The notes beneath the pieces are model-generated. The model saw only the letters and a program-made list of their open reading frames with translations, ran no database searches and was not told the DNA's origin. This document shows positions 13,900 through 16,601 of a DNA stretch of 16,601 nt, piece by piece. Positions within the stretch are counted from its first letter, which is position 1; each line of letters begins with the position of its first letter. Source of the stretch: Anaerosporobacter sp031551385 (GTDB taxonomy: Bacteria; Bacillota; Clostridia; Lachnospirales; Lachnospiraceae). A program made the translations under genes and the position numbers. The DNA is taken from the NCBI RefSeq assembly GCF_031551385.1, contig NZ_JAVBNS010000164.1:1-16601 (forward strand), read 5' to 3'.

Positions 13900-16197
13900 A
13901 TGAAGAATTTTAAAGCTACAAAGAGAAGGCTTCTTAGCCTAGTGCTATTAATGGCGCTTTTGTTGACAAGCTGTGGAACAAATCCAAAGTCAGAAACGAT
14001 GGAGGAGAGTTCGTCTAAAAGTAATGAGATAAATGCTGCAGAAGGTACAGATATTTATTATAGCATAGATGAGATTTCGCTTCCAAACCCAGATAAATCA
14101 ATTCAGGATTTATTAGGGGGAGAAAAATTTGCAGCATGTGACCCAGTATTTAGTGGAGACTATATTTATCGAGCGGTTAATGTTTTTAATAAAGAAGGAA
14201 ATATATACGAATCATATCTTCAGGTTCTAAAGCTTTCAGATATGGAATGGAAAAATATTTCGGGCTCAGAGATATATGAGATAGGTGGAAAGAAATATCA
14301 TATAGGTGGTGAACCTTTTGTTTCGGAGAATGGAGAGGTTTATTGTTATGCATATGAATCGGAACAACCAGAAAATGATTATCTGTGCAAAATGGTAGAA
14401 GGCAGTATAGACAAAATAGCGTGTCTGATTCCAAAAGAAGTAATGGACAATAGGAATCAAAGTGGCGGTGAATTACTTTGCGATGCAAGTGGGAATTTTT
14501 ACATGTGCTTTAACTTCACAGGAGAAAATAAAAACATTATTTTCTTAGATGGATTACTTCAAATTCGAAAAACAGTGAAGGAGCCAGGTGAAGTAAGAGG
14601 TATCGTGCAAAAAGATACAAGTTCAGATACATATTGGTATGGTATAGATGAGGATAGATTAGCCATTATAGGAAATGTAGCAAATGATGAAATCCTTTTA
14701 AAAGGATTTGCAGGAGTTGCTTCTGGAGGATTTCTACTAGAATATTCTTCTTCAGGTAAGCTTCTTGCAGCTGATAACAGGACTATATGGGAAATAAGTG
14801 AGGAGCCAGAGCTTATATATGATTTCTTGCAAAATGATTACTTGATAAATACTTTATATGGAATGGAACGAAGTGAAAATGGAGAAATCCAATTCTTAGT
14901 AAAACTCGATGGTGAGTATACAGTATTGAAGCTAAAGGAAAGTAACACTCCAAAAGCCACAGAAAAACAAGAAATTGTTATGGCCTTTGCCATGGAGCAG
15001 AGAGCTTTAAATAGATGGGTTACAAAATTTAATAGACAAAGCGATAAATATCACATATCAGTTATGCTACCTGAAGAGGATGAAGATTGGGCAACTTTCC
15101 GAGATAAAATACAGCTAGAAATGAGTGTGGGCAAGGGACCTGATATATTAGGACATGACGTAATTCTAAACATAAATCCATATGTGGAAAATGATTATCT
15201 AGAATGCTTGGATGGATTGCTTGAAGATGAGACACAATATCTACAAGCGGCATTAGAAGGATGTAAAATTGATGGAAAGCTTTATGGAATCCCTTATGAC
15301 TGTTCTTTGAATTTTGCAGCGTATTCGGAGGAGTTTACGAAAGGTGTTACCTCTTGGACATTGCCAGAGATGATGAAGGCTGTAAAAGCTTCAAAGGCAA
15401 AGTTCTTGCAAAAAGGTTGTAGAAGCACAGACATTGTGCTGAAATGGGCACTTTATGATAATTCAAATACAACGTATATTGATTGGAACAAGGGCGAAAG
15501 CCATTTGACAGAAAAACCATTCTTAGAGCTTTTAGAATTTGCAAAGAAGTATGGCTTTGGGTATACTGGCAAGTTTGAAGAAGAGGAAGGTGACTACATT
15601 CAAACGGGAGAAGCATGCATGGTGGAAGTTCCTATGGACCAGTTATATTGGATGAATGCCTTGGAAGCTTGCTTTGAAGGAAAGGAAACTGTAATTGGAT
15701 ATCCTAGGGCGGAAGGTAATGGAATATATGTAAGTAGTAGAGAACTCTATATAAGTGCTAATTCCAGCTGCAAGGAAGGTGCAAAGGAGTTTTTAAAGTA
15801 CCTTTTGTCTGAAGAGGTACAAAGCAAATATATAGAATATGATCAAATTAAGGAAATGCAGGAGTCGGGCATAACCATGTTATTGGGGCACCGCGCGGAT
15901 TTACCTGTTCATAAGAAAGCCTTTGTTGCTCTTATGGATAAGGCAGCAAATATAGAAAAGGGATATCGCACAATCTTTGGTATAACCTATGATGAAACTC
16001 CTTATACCGAGGAACAAATAGAAAAGTTTTACTTCTTACTTGAAAATGCACAGCCGAATAACTACAAAGTTGCAAGTCTTTCTAGCATGATAAGTGAAGA
16101 ACTAGAGCCTTATTTTGCAGGGGATAAGTCGGCAGAAGATGTGGCGAAAATTCTGGATAATAGGGTACAGCTATATTTGAATGAGAGGAAGAAATGA
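13900..16197 (+). CDS. Large extracellular solute-binding lipoprotein (ABC family 1-like)
   Basis: The 765-residue protein starts with a basic N-terminus, a hydrophobic helix (10-23) and lipobox LTSC, so Cys25 should be lipidated and the protein anchored outside the membrane. A low-complexity Ser/Glu linker follows (27-48). Residues 55-350 form a beta-rich domain with repeated short strands and Gly turns, suggesting a propeller-like fold. Residues 355-760 resemble a family 1 (sugar-type) solute-binding domain: EIVMAFAMEQRALNRWVTKFN, then RDKIQLEMSVGKGPDIL, then IDGKLYGIPYD (457-467), and a C-terminal EFLKYLLSEEVQSKY helix. Usual binding proteins of this class have about 420-550 residues, so the N-terminal half is an extra module. 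No permease or ATPase gene adjoins it, so the ligand and transport role are open; it may act in sensing. AGGTGGGG lies about 11 nt before the ATG. Confidence 0.85.
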   Translation: MKNFKATKRRLLSLVLLMALLLTSCGTNPKSETMEESSSKSNEINAAEGTDIYYSIDEISLPNPDKSIQDLLGGEKFAACDPVFSGDYIYRAVNVFNKEGNIYESYLQVLKLSDMEWKNISGSEIYEIGGKKYHIGGEPFVSENGEVYCYAYESEQPENDYLCKMVEGSIDKIACLIPKEVMDNRNQSGGELLCDASGNFYMCFNFTGENKNIIFLDGLLQIRKTVKEPGEVRGIVQKDTSSDTYWYGIDEDRLAIIGNVANDEILLKGFAGVASGGFLLEYSSSGKLLAADNRTIWEISEEPELIYDFLQNDYLINTLYGMERSENGEIQFLVKLDGEYTVLKLKESNTPKATEKQEIVMAFAMEQRALNRWVTKFNRQSDKYHISVMLPEEDEDWATFRDKIQLEMSVGKGPDILGHDVILNINPYVENDYLECLDGLLEDETQYLQAALEGCKIDGKLYGIPYDCSLNFAAYSEEFTKGVTSWTLPEMMKAVKASKAKFLQKGCRSTDIVLKWALYDNSNTTYIDWNKGESHLTEKPFLELLEFAKKYGFGYTGKFEEEEGDYIQTGEACMVEVPMDQLYWMNALEACFEGKETVIGYPRAEGNGIYVSSRELYISANSSCKEGAKEFLKYLLSEEVQSKYIEYDQIKEMQESGITMLLGHRADLPVHKKAFVALMDKAANIEKGYRTIFGITYDETPYTEEQIEKFYFLLENAQPNNYKVASLSSMISEELEPYFAGDKSAEDVAKILDNRVQLYLNERKK

Positions 16198-16246
16198 TTC
16201 TATAAAATTATGATAACAACCATAAGCGGTAATTAGCCTGGGACAG

Positions 16247-16264
16247 GTTCATCCCTTAATGAAC
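16247..16264. repeat. Small hairpin beside a REP-like sequence
   Basis: GTTCAT and ATGAAC pair around CCCTTA. It directly follows CCTGGGACAG (16237-16246), a string I associate with short interspersed palindromes in Clostridia. The association is from memory and unverified. Confidence 0.3.
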
Positions 16265-16266
16265 AA

Positions 16267-16300
16267 GAAACCCCAAAGAGCGGTAACTCTTTGGGGTTTC
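16267..16300. terminator. Terminator after the lipoprotein gene
   Basis: GAAACCCCAAAGAG and CTCTTTGGGGTTTC form a perfect 14-bp stem around CGGTAA, 69 nt past the stop. T richness lies inside the 3' arm and just beyond (TTTCGATTTG). The symmetry would let it work in both directions. Confidence 0.75.
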
Positions 16301-16388
16301 GATTTGCCCACATTGGACAATTCCTATCATTTGCCTACTCATACTATATCATATAAAGTAGACCTTTTTAAGTCTAGAAAATCCCACC
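16301..16388. other. Intergenic stretch
   Basis: AT-rich spacer with only a 5-bp inverted repeat TAGAC/GTCTA (16359-16376). Nothing else recognised. Confidence 0.5.
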
Positions 16389-16435
16389 TTGACACTGCTT
16401 CCTAATAATGATACCATATGACTTATAAATGGTAT
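16389..16435 (+). promoter_or_regulatory. Promoter with overlapping inverted repeat
   Basis: A consensus TTGACA (16389-16394) is 17 nt from TACCAT (16412-16417). ATACCAT (16411-16417), overlapping that -10, is repeated inverted as ATGGTAT (16429-16435) across the predicted start point, a layout typical of a repressor operator. A third similar half-site, TTACCAT, lies at 16452-16458. Confidence 0.5.
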
Positions 16436-16491
16436 ATTTTTCAACTAAATATTACCATAAATAATAAGCTAAGAAATGGAGGAATGTTGCG

Positions 16492-16601
16492 ATGAAAAAA
16501 TTGAATGTTAAAGAGGTAGCAATTAACTAATTCTATATTGGGCATTTTAAGATGCATTCTTATCGTGCCATATCCCGTTCATATCAATAGCTTAACTAAA
16601 G
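16492..16601 (+). pseudogene. Start of a gene interrupted after 12 codons (frameshift or leader peptide), cut by window end
   Basis: ATG 16492 has a strong GGAGG site (16478-16482) 9 nt ahead and follows a plausible promoter, yet the frame MKKLNVKEVAIN stops at TAA 16528-16530. In the next frame the DNA is open from 16529 to the window end and encodes a hydrophobic run, NSILGILRCILIVPYPVHIN. Joining the two by removing the 4 nt CTAA (16527-16530) would read EVAINSILGILRC, which resembles the N-terminus of a small membrane protein such as an ECF-transporter substrate-binding component (short basic start, helix, then Pro-rich turn). That family guess rests on pattern only. Alternatives are a 12-residue leader peptide or a sequencing error. 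The gene body lies outside the window. Confidence 0.4.

Noticed and set aside
1..16601. CRISPR array, tRNA, rRNA, transposase or phage genes
   Set aside because: No regularly spaced repeats, cloverleaf sequences or matching protein motifs were found on either strand.

Overview
The window looks like ordinary chromosome from a low-GC, endospore-forming member of the Clostridia. Lachnospiraceae, near Lachnoclostridium/Clostridium phytofermentans, is my best guess. The clues are AT-rich DNA with strong GGAGG-type ribosome sites, an AddAB (not RecBCD) recombination nuclease, a clostridial alpha/beta-type spore protein, and long glutamine-dependent NAD synthase and lipoprotein sequences. The placement is inferred from protein character; no database was consulted.

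Layout. 1-837 is the C-terminal part of a membrane histidine kinase whose start lies outside the window. 838-1283 is non-coding: it carries a near-consensus sigma-A promoter, a structured RNA that I read as probable 6S RNA, and its terminator. 1284-3498 is a two-gene unit, nadE plus a 91-residue protein of unknown function, closed by a perfect 42-nt palindromic terminator. 3595-3777 is a multi-hairpin, locally GC-richer spacer. 3777-4211 (minus strand) encodes a one-pass membrane protein with a degenerate FMN-binding-like domain. 4529-12115 is the addB-addA operon, the largest item here, followed by a small spore-protein gene (12214-12435) with its own terminator. 12677-13666 encodes a cytoplasmic beta-lactamase-fold serine hydrolase. 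13900-16197 encodes a large two-part solute-binding lipoprotein with a clear promoter and a 13-bp inverted repeat at its predicted transcription start. The right end has a strong terminator, then a promoter, a good ribosome site and a reading frame that stops after 12 codons but continues one frame over.

Functionally, addA and addB form one machine: AddA is the helicase-nuclease, and AddB is a nuclease with an iron-sulphur cluster. The other genes look like independent transcription units. I see no CRISPR array, transposase, phage gene, tRNA or rRNA, and no gene cluster that looks like a new defence or biosynthetic system. The most distinctive features are the insertions in AddA (one with a 14-residue heptad-like repeat), the structured RNA before nadE, the multi-hairpin spacer, the membrane FMN-bind-like protein without its flavin-acceptor motif, and the possible frameshift at the right edge.
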